Shown: positions 1-9,631, counted from the stretch's first letter. The stretch: DNA of 64,000 nucleotides from Asaia bogorensis (GCA_945889625.1 CAMDCE010000026.1:1-64000), one strand, 5' to 3'. Program-made: numbers and translations. Notes: generated from the sequence alone by a model not told the origin.

Positions 1-882
1 CCGACGCGGGCGCTATGGCCGGACGCGCCGATTCTCGTCGGCAGTGACGACACCTTCAATCCCAAGATGAACAACGTGCGCAAAGGTCTCGAAGCGGCGA
101 GCCGCCCCATCGTGGCGTTGTGCGACGCAGGCGTCGTGCTTGATTCCGAGGTGCTTGGCCGGATTGCCGCATCACTTTCGAAGGAAGTCGGGCTCGTGCT
201 GGCACTGAAGGCGGGAGAGACGCCGGAGAATTTCGCCGCCGAAATGGAGCGCGCCTACATTGACGGCCATCAGGCGAAGTTCCTGTTCGCAGCCGACAGG
301 ATCGGCATTGCCGTGGCCTCAGGTGGGGTCACCGTGCTGTCGCGCGAGACCCTCCAGCGGATCGGCAACTGGCAGGGCTTCAACCGCTGGATTGCCGACG
401 ACTATTCTGTCGTCCGGTCGGTGCGCGAACTCGGGCTTGCGACGCGCTTGGGCGATGTTATGCCGCAGCTACCGCTCGGCCGGCGCGATTGGTCGGTCGT
501 GTGGCGACGCCAGGTCCGCTGGGCGCGGACCCGGCTACGCCTGCCGGTGTGGCCGCTGGTGCTGTGGGAGCCGGCGATCGGCTGGGCCGTGTCGGGCATT
601 GCCGGGGCGGCGGCGTTGGGTGGTCTGGGTGCCGGCCCTGGTGTCGTCTTCGCCGGACTTCTGGTCCACACCGTCGCGTGGCTGAGCGGCGAGAAGTGGT
701 TCATGGCCGGCCGCGGCCTGTCGTTCGGGCCGCGCGCAGCAGCGGCGGCCCTGCTGCGCGAGGCGTTGGCGCCGGCGCTCATGGTGAGCGCCCTCAGCAG
801 CAGGTCGATCGATTGGCGCGGCACCGACCTCGGCGGGCAATGGCGTAGCCGAGGGGATGATGCCGCAGAGAAATCCGTATGA
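1..882 (+). CDS. GT21-like (ceramide glucosyltransferase family) membrane glycosyltransferase, 5' end missing
   Basis: The reading frame is open from base 1, so the start lies outside the window; the first internal Met is at 67. The motif NPKMNNV at the window edge is the family GT21 signature. It is followed by CDAG (the position of the second acidic motif, usually DSD), ADDY, and RRQVRW, which fits the (Q/R)xxRW acceptor motif. Two or three hydrophobic segments follow in the C-terminal third, as in GT21 proteins of bacterial envelopes. It probably transfers a sugar to a membrane lipid at the inner face of the cytoplasmic membrane; donor and acceptor cannot be read from sequence. It overlaps the STAS gene by ATGA, so the two are likely co-translated. 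It may start or prime the glycan made by the genes downstream. Confidence 0.8.
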   Translation, partial: PTRALWPDAPILVGSDDTFNPKMNNVRKGLEAASRPIVALCDAGVVLDSEVLGRIAASLSKEVGLVLALKAGETPENFAAEMERAYIDGHQAKFLFAADRIGIAVASGGVTVLSRETLQRIGNWQGFNRWIADDYSVVRSVRELGLATRLGDVMPQLPLGRRDWSVVWRRQVRWARTRLRLPVWPLVLWEPAIGWAVSGIAGAAALGGLGAGPGVVFAGLLVHTVAWLSGEKWFMAGRGLSFGPRAAAAALLREALAPALMVSALSSRSIDWRGTDLGGQWRSRGDDAAEKSV

Positions 883-1262
883 CAGGGGCTGAAGCGGAGG
901 AAGCGATCGCAACGGTCATGTTGCCGGAACGCGTTGATTCGGCGACTTCATCGTCGGTCCAGGCGACGATGCTGGATGCGCTGCGGCGCCGCGCGTCGGT
1001 GATCGTTGACGGCAGCGAAGTCACCTATATGAGCGCCGCCGGCGTGCGCGCCCTGGCCGTGGTTCTGCACCGGGCCAGGGAGCAGAATGTGCGCATCGTC
1101 TTCTGTCGTTTTGGCGGCCCTGCGGCGGATTGCCTGGAGGTCAGCGGCTTTTCAAAGCTCCTTGACGTGGCGGATTCAGTGGAAGAAGCGACACGTCGGC
1201 TGCGTCCCAAGCTCATGGGCAGGCCAGCCGACCGGTTGCACGTGCGCGGTACCACAGGCTAA
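879..1262 (+). CDS. STAS-domain protein, anti-sigma-factor-antagonist type
   Basis: A 127-residue single-domain protein. The stretch VIVDGSEVTYMSAAGVRAL matches the STAS core, with Ser52 where SpoIIAA-like proteins are phosphorylated. Such proteins act in the cytoplasm as partner-switching regulators or as small regulatory domains. The start ATG overlaps the stop of the upstream glycosyltransferase (ATGA). No cognate HPK-type kinase or phosphatase gene is visible in the window. Placed between a glycosyltransferase and the export genes, it most likely tunes glycan synthesis or export at the protein level, but that is inference. Confidence 0.8.
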   Translation: MTGAEAEEAIATVMLPERVDSATSSSVQATMLDALRRRASVIVDGSEVTYMSAAGVRALAVVLHRAREQNVRIVFCRFGGPAADCLEVSGFSKLLDVADSVEEATRRLRPKLMGRPADRLHVRGTTG

Positions 1263-1339
1263 TTACTGGATAATCTGAGGCAAGCCCCTGGGACGCGTGA
1301 CGGCGCGCGGTGCCAAGCGGTCCGGACGGAGATGGGATT

Positions 1340-2488
1340 TTGACAATTTGGAGCTCGCTGCGCGCCGTGGCGCTACCTGTGGCCATTGCTTGTGGCCTGG
1401 GTGTCGCCGGCTGTGCGGCCTTGCCGGGCGACGGTCCGTGGATGGGCGGCGCCGGGTCGGCCTCCACCGAGGCCCTGCCGTTTGATGTCATTGACCTCAC
1501 GCCAACCACCGTTGTCGCGTTCCGGCCTCCAGCCAGCGTCGATCGTCCGTCGATCACCAGCACCCTGTCGGCCGGCGCGCGCGTCGCGGTCGCCCCAGGC
1601 GATGTGCTGAGAGTCCGCATCTACGAAGCCTACGCGGGCAACATCTTTCCGACGATCCAGAGTCCTGGTGCCGATCTCGGTAGCCAACGTGTCGGCGATG
1701 ACGGCAACATCAACGTGCCCTACGTCGGAGTCGTGCGCGTCGCTGGCCTCGACCTGCCCGAGATCGAACGCCGAATCGTCCAGCAGATCGGCACCAAAGC
1801 GCAGGATCCGCAGGTCATTGTCGAGATCGTCGCCGACCGGACCCACACGGTCATGGTCTCGGGGGACGTGAAAACCCCCGGTCGCGTGTCGGTTCTCGAA
1901 GGCGTGCGATCGGTTATCGACGCGATCAACGCCCGGGGCGGCCCGGCGGCCACCGGTGGTGGCGGAGGAGGGCCAGCACCAGGGGCGAACCAGTTCGAGG
2001 TGGTTCTCCGGCGTCAAGGTCAGGTGATCCTCACGGCACAGTATTCGGACCTCTTGGCCGGAGCTGACGTTGGAATCCAGAAAGGCGACGAAATTGTCGT
2101 CCGCGCCAGTTCCAAACAGTTCACGGTCCTTGGGGCCGTCATGAAGGCCGGGAACTATGAATTGACCAAGTCCAACCTGACGCTCCTGGAGGCACTGGGG
2201 CAGGTGAGCGGTCTCAGAGACGAACGGGCGAACAAAACGGGCGTTTATGTATTTCGGATGGGGGACCTGTTGAACAATCCTACGGCAAAAGCCCGCGTTT
2301 TTCGGTTGGACCTGCAACAGCCAGTGTCTATCTTCGTGGCCCAGCAATTCGGGATGCAGGCCCGAGATGTGGTATATGTGTCGAATTCGCCACTGCATGA
2401 ATACGATAAGATCCTGACGCCGATTTATCGTACCTTCTCGATCATTGGTGTCGCGAGGGGCACGGTGATTCCAACGACGTTGTTCTGA
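1340..2488 (+). CDS. Polysaccharide export outer-membrane lipoprotein (Wza/OPX family)
   Basis: Start chosen at TTG 1340, with GGAG about 8 bases upstream; a GTG at 1310 would add 10 residues ahead of the signal peptide. The N-terminus is a lipoprotein signal peptide ending in a VAGC lipobox. A Poly_export domain follows (APGDVLRVRIYE ... QRVGDDGNINVPYVG ... EIERRI), then SLBB-type segments (VMVSGDVKTPGRVSV, FTVLGAVMKAGNYEL). About 382 residues is normal for the OPX family, which forms the outer-membrane channel for capsule or exopolysaccharide. No PCP/Wzc or Wzx/Wzy gene follows; the next genes encode a membrane-fusion protein and a DevCA-type ABC exporter, an unusual partnership. Confidence 0.88.
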   Translation: MTIWSSLRAVALPVAIACGLGVAGCAALPGDGPWMGGAGSASTEALPFDVIDLTPTTVVAFRPPASVDRPSITSTLSAGARVAVAPGDVLRVRIYEAYAGNIFPTIQSPGADLGSQRVGDDGNINVPYVGVVRVAGLDLPEIERRIVQQIGTKAQDPQVIVEIVADRTHTVMVSGDVKTPGRVSVLEGVRSVIDAINARGGPAATGGGGGGPAPGANQFEVVLRRQGQVILTAQYSDLLAGADVGIQKGDEIVVRASSKQFTVLGAVMKAGNYELTKSNLTLLEALGQVSGLRDERANKTGVYVFRMGDLLNNPTAKARVFRLDLQQPVSIFVAQQFGMQARDVVYVSNSPLHEYDKILTPIYRTFSIIGVARGTVIPTTLF

Positions 2489-2530
2489 CCCCGATATTGG
2501 GTAATTCGAGAGAGTTTAGGACAGTTTTGG

Positions 2531-3529
2531 ATGGCGAGAGCTAAGAAATTCAGATGGAGTGCAGCAGGGCTCGCCGTGATGTTCTTCATCGGCGCCCTGG
2601 TGCTGTGGATTACGCCCAGCCGCCAGACCAGCAGCGCCCAGGACGGGGTGCGTCCCTCCGGCCCCCTCATCTCGCGGGGCTACACCGACGCTCCGGCCGG
2701 GACCGCGGCGCTCGGCGGCAATCCCTCGGCCGGGCCCGTCATCGTCGAATTGCGCATCGTTGAAGGCCAGAAGGTCAAGCGTGACGACATCCTCGCCGTC
2801 ATGTCCAACTACGCCAAGTCTGCCATTACCGTGCGGTCGGTCGAAGCCGAACTCGTGAAGGCCAAGGAGCAGCACAAGGCGATGGTGTCGGGCTACCGTG
2901 TCGCCGAAATCGCCGAGCAGGAAGTCGCCGTGAAGTCGTCGGCCGAGGAGGCCAAGCTCAAGGTCCTCGAAATGCAGCGATCGGGAAAGCCCCCGGACGT
3001 GAGGCAACTCGAGGTCAACATCTCCCAGTGGAACTTCGAACGCGAGCAAGCGAAGCTTCGCGTCAAGAAGGAGACGCTCCAGTCCGACCTCGCCCAGATC
3101 GATAGCGACATTAGTGTCATCGCGGCGCGCCTCGACAACGCGCGTACCACCGCGGAGGAGTCGCTGGTGCGCTCGCCGATCGACGGCGTCGTGGTCCAGA
3201 TCTACGCGCGCCAGGGCGAGCGCGTGCCAGGGCCCGGCATCGTCAAGATCGTTGACATGAGCCAGCTCCGTGTATTGGCTGACGTTGACGAATTGCACCT
3301 CGGCCGCGTCGTGACAGGGGGCAAGGTCGAGGTCACGTTCCGCGGTAGCCCGACGGTTTACAAAGGCACGATCTCGCGCGTGGCGCCCACCGTGAAGCGG
3401 ATGCAGCGCGTCGAGCCTGACGGCGGTTCGTCGACCGACGCCCGGGTTGTGCAGGTCGAGATCGAACTCGACGATCCTTCCAGCATGCCTCAGGTGCTGG
3501 GACGCGAGACGCGCGTCACCTTCCTCTGA
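2531..3529 (+). CDS. Membrane-fusion (HlyD/DevB-like) subunit of an ABC exporter
   Basis: 332 residues. One transmembrane segment (about residues 13-30) is followed by a periplasmic body: a half-lipoyl motif (VIVELRIVEGQKVKRDDILAV), a long alpha-helical hairpin (about 100-200, rich in K, E and Q), then the second lipoyl half (VRSPIDGVVVQIYARQGERV) and a beta-barrel domain. This is the architecture of DevB-type adaptor proteins that link an inner-membrane ABC exporter to an outer-membrane channel. The stop overlaps the next start (TGATG), so it is translationally coupled to the permease. In cyanobacteria DevBCA exports glycolipids through TolC; here the linked outer-membrane protein is of the OPX type. 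Confidence 0.87.
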   Translation: MARAKKFRWSAAGLAVMFFIGALVLWITPSRQTSSAQDGVRPSGPLISRGYTDAPAGTAALGGNPSAGPVIVELRIVEGQKVKRDDILAVMSNYAKSAITVRSVEAELVKAKEQHKAMVSGYRVAEIAEQEVAVKSSAEEAKLKVLEMQRSGKPPDVRQLEVNISQWNFEREQAKLRVKKETLQSDLAQIDSDISVIAARLDNARTTAEESLVRSPIDGVVVQIYARQGERVPGPGIVKIVDMSQLRVLADVDELHLGRVVTGGKVEVTFRGSPTVYKGTISRVAPTVKRMQRVEPDGGSSTDARVVQVEIELDDPSSMPQVLGRETRVTFL

Positions 3530-4794
3530 TGGTTCTGACACTGCCTGCCATCGCGTCGCCGCGCCTGCGGCGCTGGTGGCCGCAGCTCTCCCTGTCTCGC
3601 CTGCGCGCCGCGGCCAAGACGGCGACGGCAATGCCGCTTGGTGCACAGCAGCTCAAGCGGCAGCGCACCAGCACTCTTTTGTCGCTTGCGGGCGTTACCG
3701 CCAGCCTGCTTGTGATCTTCGCTCAGCTCGGGATCGAGCGGGCAGTCTACGACTCGGCCGTTCGCCTCCATCGCTCGGTGCTGGGGGACCTTGTCTTGGT
3801 GCCGGCGGGGTTCAAGTCGATGCAGCTCCATGCCGAGGTGCCGGTCGCCATGACCGATATCGTGTCGGCCAATCCGGCTGTGGCCCAGACCTCGCCGTTC
3901 TGGTTCGGCGTCATGTCGATCGGCCACGCCGGCATGCCGGCGACGCGGCGACTTGCCTGGTATGCCGTCGATGTCGAGCGCCCGGCGATCGATGTTCCGG
4001 GACTGCGTGACAATCTCTACAAACTCCGTGTCGAACGCCGCATCCTGTTCGACCGCGCGTCGCGGCCTTATTTCGGCGATCTCGCGGAAGTCGTCGAGCG
4101 CGGCGTGGAAGTCCCGGTGCAGGGCCCTCCGGACAACCGTGGTCTCCTTCGCGAGATGTTCGTTGTCGGCACGATAGCGATCGGGCCCAACGTGGTGAAC
4201 GACGGTTCCGTCTTGATGTCCGAGGGCAGCATGTCCGAGCTGTTCGGCCCATGGTGGGGCGACCGACCGGCCTTTATTTCTGTCCGGCTCGTGCCCGGCG
4301 CCGATGTGGCCGCAATACGGGCGGAACTCAACAAGGCGATGGGCGGCCGCGCCGAGGCGATCACGCGCGAGGAATTCGAGAAGCGCGAGCGGAACTATTG
4401 GTCGCGCGAAACGCCGGTCGGCTACATCACCGACCTGGGCTTCGTCATGGGCCTGATGATCGGCATGGTTTTCATCTACTATGCCCAATACCAGATCATC
4501 CGCTTCTACCTCCCCGAATACGCTATCCTGAAAAGCCTTGGCTTCGACTGGTGGTTCTTTCTTTGCATGATCGGCCAGATCGGCGCCGCTATCATTACGC
4601 CCGCCTTTCTCGTCGCCTTCACCCTGGCACGCCTCACCTACGGCATCGCCGAAGCCTCGATCCACCTCGGCATGGCGATGGGGCTGCGCGAAATGGTCGT
4701 GGCGCTGGTGGCGTCCGTGATCATGACGGTCGTGTCGAGTCTGTTCGCGATCCGGCGCTTGTGGAAAGTCGACCCGATCATGTTGTTCGAGTGA
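3529..4794 (+). CDS. DevC-like ABC exporter permease (FtsX/MacB fold)
   Basis: 421 residues with one N-terminal transmembrane helix (around 45-65), a periplasmic domain of about 230 residues, and three C-terminal helices (around 300-325, 340-370 and 385-410). This is the four-helix type VII layout of MacB/LolCE/DevC permeases. The C-terminal cytoplasmic tail ends in RRLWKVDPIMLFE, typical of the family. It starts one base inside the stop of the fusion-protein gene, and its own stop is two bases before the ATPase start, so the three subunits form a compact operon. A mechanotransmission role in moving a lipid-linked glycan or glycolipid is inferred. Confidence 0.85.
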   Translation: MVLTLPAIASPRLRRWWPQLSLSRLRAAAKTATAMPLGAQQLKRQRTSTLLSLAGVTASLLVIFAQLGIERAVYDSAVRLHRSVLGDLVLVPAGFKSMQLHAEVPVAMTDIVSANPAVAQTSPFWFGVMSIGHAGMPATRRLAWYAVDVERPAIDVPGLRDNLYKLRVERRILFDRASRPYFGDLAEVVERGVEVPVQGPPDNRGLLREMFVVGTIAIGPNVVNDGSVLMSEGSMSELFGPWWGDRPAFISVRLVPGADVAAIRAELNKAMGGRAEAITREEFEKRERNYWSRETPVGYITDLGFVMGLMIGMVFIYYAQYQIIRFYLPEYAILKSLGFDWWFFLCMIGQIGAAIITPAFLVAFTLARLTYGIAEASIHLGMAMGLREMVVALVASVIMTVVSSLFAIRRLWKVDPIMLFE

Positions 4795-4796
4795 CC

Positions 4797-5513
<717 letters not shown>

Positions 5514-5527
5514 GCGGCGGGACGAGC

Positions 5528-6772
5528 GTGTTGCTTTCGGCCATCGACCTCGTTGTGGCGCTCTGTCTGGCCGTGCAGTTCGCTATCGCCGGCTACTACT
5601 TCTACCTGCTCTATTGGATGATGGAGGCGGCGCCAGCCGACCAGTCAGCGCCGCCGCTGCCCGGCGAGGTACCGTGCGTGCTGGTGCAGATTCCGGTCTA
5701 CAACGAACCGGTCGTGGTCGAGCGGGTGCTCTGCGCCGTCGCCGCGCTGGACTGGCCGCGCGATAGGCTGAAGATCCAGCTCCTCGACGACAGCACCGAC
5801 ATCACGTCCGATATCGCCGTTCATGTCGTGGCGCGCCTGCGTCGCGAGGGTGTCGACGTCGATCATGTCCGACGCTCCGATCGCGCCGGCTTCAAGGCAG
5901 GGGCGCTGGTGGCCGGCATGGCATTGAACGACGCTCCCTACATCGCGGTGTTCGACGCCGATTTCACGCCGTCTCCCGACTGGCTGGGCCGCGCCATGGC
6001 TGCGATGCTCGCCGAGCCCAAGGCCGCTTTCGTGCAGACCCGCATCGAATGGGGCAACGGCGAACAAAACTGGCTGACCCGGGCGCAGCGTCTGATGCAG
6101 GACGCGCACTTCGCCGTCGAACAGGACATCCGGGCCCGTCGCGGCGTGCCCTTCCAGTTCAACGGCACGGGAGGCATCTGGCGCCGCGCCGCGGTCGAGG
6201 AGGCCGGGGGGTGGTCGCACGACACCTTGTCAGAGGATCTGGACATGGTGCTGCGTACCCACCTCAAGGGATGGGGCGGGGTGTTTCTGATGGAGCCGCA
6301 TGTCGTCGGCGAGTTGCCGCAAAAGCTCGACGATTTCGGCGCCCAGCAGAGCCGCTGGTCGAAGGGCTTCGTGCAGGTTGCCCGCAAGCTGTTGCCGCAG
6401 ATCTGGAACTCTGGCTGGTCGACCGAGGCCAAGCTCACGACGACCGTTCAACTCGGCCAGCAGCTCATCTTCCCGGTGCTGGCGATCGGCGTCGTGTGCC
6501 TGGCGCTGTCAGTGTTCGGCCATGGCCGTCTGCTCGGTGGCTTCCGCTTCTTCCTTTGGCTGTGGCTGCTGGGCATGCTGGTCGTGCTGTTCGGCATGAC
6601 CTGGGGGGCCTATCGTCGGCTGAAGCGCGGCGGCGTGGCGGGCTACCTGGTCACGGCGGCGAGTGTGCCGGCCTTGATCGTCTACCTCGCCGTCGCCAAC
6701 GCCGGCGCGATCGTGGGCGCCGGCTTCGGCAAGAAGACCGAGTTCAAGCGAACGCCGAAGACGGGCGCCTGA
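5528..6772 (+). CDS. GT2 processive-type glycosyltransferase, CslA/CslC-like (copy 1)
   Basis: Start GTG 5528, preceded by a GGGACGAG purine tract; upstream in-frame codons belong to the shadow of the ATPase gene. The 414-residue protein has one N-terminal membrane helix, a cytoplasmic GT2 domain with DDSTD (87-91), DAD (143-145), ED (236-237) and QQSRW (273-277), and about four C-terminal helices. The stretches VQIPVYNE, FNGTGGIWRR and AGGWS resemble plant and bacterial CslA/CslC glucomannan and glucan synthases more than BcsA: there is no PilZ domain and the length is about half. It probably polymerises a beta-linked hexose chain at the inner membrane; the sugar is unknown, though ManC nearby points to GDP-mannose. 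Confidence 0.87.
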   Translation: MLLSAIDLVVALCLAVQFAIAGYYFYLLYWMMEAAPADQSAPPLPGEVPCVLVQIPVYNEPVVVERVLCAVAALDWPRDRLKIQLLDDSTDITSDIAVHVVARLRREGVDVDHVRRSDRAGFKAGALVAGMALNDAPYIAVFDADFTPSPDWLGRAMAAMLAEPKAAFVQTRIEWGNGEQNWLTRAQRLMQDAHFAVEQDIRARRGVPFQFNGTGGIWRRAAVEEAGGWSHDTLSEDLDMVLRTHLKGWGGVFLMEPHVVGELPQKLDDFGAQQSRWSKGFVQVARKLLPQIWNSGWSTEAKLTTTVQLGQQLIFPVLAIGVVCLALSVFGHGRLLGGFRFFLWLWLLGMLVVLFGMTWGAYRRLKRGGVAGYLVTAASVPALIVYLAVANAGAIVGAGFGKKTEFKRTPKTGA

Positions 6773-6779
6773 TCGACCG

Positions 6780-8078
6780 ATGGCCATCATCGCCACCCTA
6801 GCCCTTCTGTTTGCGACCATCTTCACGGTGTGCTGCCTGCTGCTCGCGGCATTCATCGGCAGTCTCCTGTATATGGTGATCCTGAATCATCGTCTGAGGC
6901 CGGCCGGGCTCGACCGCGAGGAGTCACTGCTCGCCACGCCGTTGCCGCCCGATGCCGAGCTGCCGCACGTCGTGGTGCAGATCCCGTCCTTCAACGAGGG
7001 GGCGGTGCTGCGGCGCGGTGTCGAGGCGGCGGCGCTTCTCGACTGGCCACGCGGCAAGCTCCATATCCAGGTCCTCGACGACAGCACCGACGAGACGGCC
7101 GAGCTTGCCCGCTCCGTCGTGGCTGAACTCAGGGCACAGGGCGTCGACGTCGTGGCCCTGCAGCGCACCGACCGCAGTGGCTTCAAGGGCGGTGCCCTGC
7201 ACGAGGCCATGCAGCAGACGCCATACGACTATTTCGCCATTTTCGACGTCGACTACGTGCCGCCGCCGGACTTCCTCCGCCGCTGCATGCGGGTATTCGC
7301 GGCCGAGCCCGACACGGCGTTCGTACAGGCGCGCTTCGACTTCCTCAATCCGCATGAGAATGCGCTCACCGAAATGCAGATGGTGACGCTCGACGCCCAT
7401 CTCGGCATCGAGCAGGCAACGCGCTCCTGGGCGGGCCATCCGCTGCCGTTTAACGGCACCTGCGGCATCTGGCAGCGCTCGGCGATCGAGGCCGGTGGCG
7501 GCTGGAAGGGCGATACGGTGACCGAAGATCTCGATCTCACCTATCGCGGCTGGATCAAGGGCTGGCGCGGCGCGTTCCTCACCAGCGTGGCGGTGCCGGG
7601 CGAACTGCCGGCCGATTCAAAGACCTGGCTGCGCCAGCAACAGCGCTGGCAGGACGGTTTTCGGCATGTCTCGATGCGGATGTTTCCGGCAATCCTGAAA
7701 AGCCGCGACATCGGGCGATCGGCCAAGGCCGCGGCGCTGTTGCATCTTTGCATGTCGCTCAACCAGCCGGTGCTGCTGGTCGGCGTCGTGTCAGGCCTGC
7801 TTGCCGCGTTGCTGGCGCCGGCGCTGGTGCCGCTCCTGCTGAAGTTGTTCGTACTCACCGTGGTCTGGGTGCTGGTCTGCGCCACGACCTTCTTGCGCGC
7901 CGGGCACAATTTTATCCGCAGTGGCGAGATGCCGCCACTACGCTTCGCCATCGTGCTACTGCGCTTCGTCGGCGGTCAGGTGGCTATGCTGGTGCGTTCG
8001 CTGAGTGTCCACGTCAGGAAGACCATGAATCGACCGAAGTCCGTCGTCTTCGACCGCACACCCAAACGCGGCAATTAA
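6780..8078 (+). CDS. GT2 processive-type glycosyltransferase, CslA/CslC-like (copy 2)
   Basis: 432 residues, 7 bases after the first GT2 gene. It has the same layout: an N-terminal helix (about 3-34), DDSTD (100-104), DVD (156-158), ED (249-250), QQQRW (286-290) and about four C-terminal helices. It is a diverged paralogue of the preceding gene, and all catalytic motifs are intact in both, so neither is an obvious relic. The pair could act on different donors or make alternating linkages. It ends just before a 98-base palindromic element shared with the convergent manC. Confidence 0.87.
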   Translation: MAIIATLALLFATIFTVCCLLLAAFIGSLLYMVILNHRLRPAGLDREESLLATPLPPDAELPHVVVQIPSFNEGAVLRRGVEAAALLDWPRGKLHIQVLDDSTDETAELARSVVAELRAQGVDVVALQRTDRSGFKGGALHEAMQQTPYDYFAIFDVDYVPPPDFLRRCMRVFAAEPDTAFVQARFDFLNPHENALTEMQMVTLDAHLGIEQATRSWAGHPLPFNGTCGIWQRSAIEAGGGWKGDTVTEDLDLTYRGWIKGWRGAFLTSVAVPGELPADSKTWLRQQQRWQDGFRHVSMRMFPAILKSRDIGRSAKAAALLHLCMSLNQPVLLVGVVSGLLAALLAPALVPLLLKLFVLTVVWVLVCATTFLRAGHNFIRSGEMPPLRFAIVLLRFVGGQVAMLVRSLSVHVRKTMNRPKSVVFDRTPKRGN

Positions 8079-8176
8079 AGCGCGATGACCTTTACTCGAA
8101 TCGCGCCGTCGGCGCGGCTCGTGCACCGCTTCGCTGCGGGAGCCGGGCCGACGGCCGAAGCAAGTGTCATCGCGCT
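8079..8176. repeat. Palindromic element between convergent genes, likely bidirectional terminator
   Basis: It begins at the base after the GT2 stop codon. Terminal inverted arms AGCGCGATGAC (8079-8089) and GTCATCGCGCT (8166-8176) enclose nested pairs GCCGTCGGC/GCCGACGGC (8105-8113 and 8147-8155), GGCTC/GAGCC (8116-8120 and 8140-8144) and CCGC/GCGG (8126-8129 and 8136-8139). The whole folds as one long interrupted hairpin between two gene ends. No T-tract follows. It resembles a dispersed REP-like element doing duty as a terminator. Confidence 0.6.
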
Positions 8177-8200
8177 GTAGAGTCTTTCGCTCGGAAATAC

Positions 8201-9607
8201 TCAAACGCGCGCGTAGATATCCTCGTAGCGGGTGATGTCGTCCTCTTCGAGGTAGTGGCCGGTCTGGACCTCGACCACCTCGAGCGGCTCGGTGCCGGGA
8301 TTGCTGAGGCGGTGGATGCCGCCCATCGGGATGTAGATCGATTCGTTTTCGTGCAGGGTCATGATCTTGCCGTCGAGGACCACCTCGGCAATGCCCTTCA
8401 CCACGACCCAATGTTCTGCCCGGTGCTTGTGGCTCTGCAGGCTGAGTTTGCCGTTGGGATTGACGGTCAGTCGCTTGGCGCGGAAGCGGTCGCCGCGGTC
8501 GATGTCCTGATAGCTGCCCCAGGGACGGTGCATGATGGCGTGCTCTGTCGCCGCGCGATGCTTGCTGTCGGACATGCGCTGCACGACATCCTTCAGTCGC
8601 GGAAGATTGTCGCGATGGCCAACCAGCACGGCGTCGCCCATCGCCACCACGACCACTTCCTCAACGCCGATGACGGCTGTCAGCGGCCCGTCGGAGCGGA
8701 TATAGGAGTTGCGCACATGGTCGAGTTCGACCGGGCCCTCGGTGACGTTGCCGGCCGAGTCGGCGTCGCCGATGTCGAGCAGGGCATCCCAGGTGCCGAG
8801 ATCGGACCAGCGGAACTTCGCCGGCACCACCCAGCACTTGTCGGTCCGCTCCATGACGGCGTAGTCGATCGACTTGGCCGGCGCCTTGGCGAAGGCCTCG
8901 GCGTCGAGGAACACGGTCGAGCCGATCCTCTTGGCCTTGGCGACAGCTTCCTCGGCGGCAGCAGCCATGGCCGGCTCGAAGCGGGCCATTTCCGACAGCA
9001 GCACGTCGGGCGCGAACAGGAAGTAGCTTGCATTCCAAAACAGCCCTTCGGCGATGTAGCGCAGCGCCGTCTGGGCGTTGGGCTTCTCGACGAAGGCCGT
9101 CACCTTCTGCACCGAGCCGATATGTTCGCCACCGGGCCGGATGTAGCCGTAGTCGGTCTTGGGCTCGGTGGGCGGGATGCCGAAGGTGACGATGCCACCG
9201 CGGTCGACAGCTGCCAGGCCGTCGCGGCAGGCTGCGCGGAATTCCTCGACGCCGATCACCATGTGGTCGGACGCCATTGCCAGAACCGCCTTGGCTCCCT
9301 GCGTCCGCGCATAGACCGCCGCAGCCGCCATCGCAGGCCCGGAATCGCGGCGCTCCGGTTCGACCAGGATGTCGATCTCCATGCCGACGTCCTTGGCTTG
9401 CTGTTCGGCCATGAAGCGGTAGGCATCGTTGGTCGCGATCACAGGTCGGCCGAACAGGCCCCGGTCGGCCACGCGCAGCAGCGTCTGGTGAAAGGTCGAC
9501 TGCTTGCCGAGCAGCGGCACGAACTGCTTGGGCATGCTCTCCCGCGATAGCGGCCACAGTCGCTTGCCGGAACCTCCGACCAGGATGACGGGCGTGATGA
9601 GCGACAT
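8201..9607 (-). CDS. manC: Mannose-1-phosphate guanylyltransferase / mannose-6-phosphate isomerase
   Basis: 468 residues, the usual length of the bifunctional AlgA/ManC/XanB type. The N-terminal nucleotidyltransferase begins MSLITPVILVGGSGKRLWPLSRE; the usual GGSGTRLWP has Lys in place of Thr. The FVEKPNAQTA region is followed by the C-terminal cupin (HRAEHWVVVKGIAEV) that holds the isomerase metal site. It supplies GDP-mannose in the cytoplasm. It lies convergent to the two CslA-like glycosyltransferases, and the association suggests that mannose is a building block of the exported glycan. Confidence 0.93.
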   Translation of the reverse strand: MSLITPVILVGGSGKRLWPLSRESMPKQFVPLLGKQSTFHQTLLRVADRGLFGRPVIATNDAYRFMAEQQAKDVGMEIDILVEPERRDSGPAMAAAAVYARTQGAKAVLAMASDHMVIGVEEFRAACRDGLAAVDRGGIVTFGIPPTEPKTDYGYIRPGGEHIGSVQKVTAFVEKPNAQTALRYIAEGLFWNASYFLFAPDVLLSEMARFEPAMAAAAEEAVAKAKRIGSTVFLDAEAFAKAPAKSIDYAVMERTDKCWVVPAKFRWSDLGTWDALLDIGDADSAGNVTEGPVELDHVRNSYIRSDGPLTAVIGVEEVVVVAMGDAVLVGHRDNLPRLKDVVQRMSDSKHRAATEHAIMHRPWGSYQDIDRGDRFRAKRLTVNPNGKLSLQSHKHRAEHWVVVKGIAEVVLDGKIMTLHENESIYIPMGGIHRLSNPGTEPLEVVEVQTGHYLEEDDITRYEDIYARV

Positions 9608-9631
9608 TACGGCGGCTTTCTTGAGGGACGT

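Noticed and set aside
7748-9550. 600-codon open frame on the plus strand
   Set aside because: Antisense to manC and overlapping the GT2 gene; no domain, and it crosses the palindromic junction.
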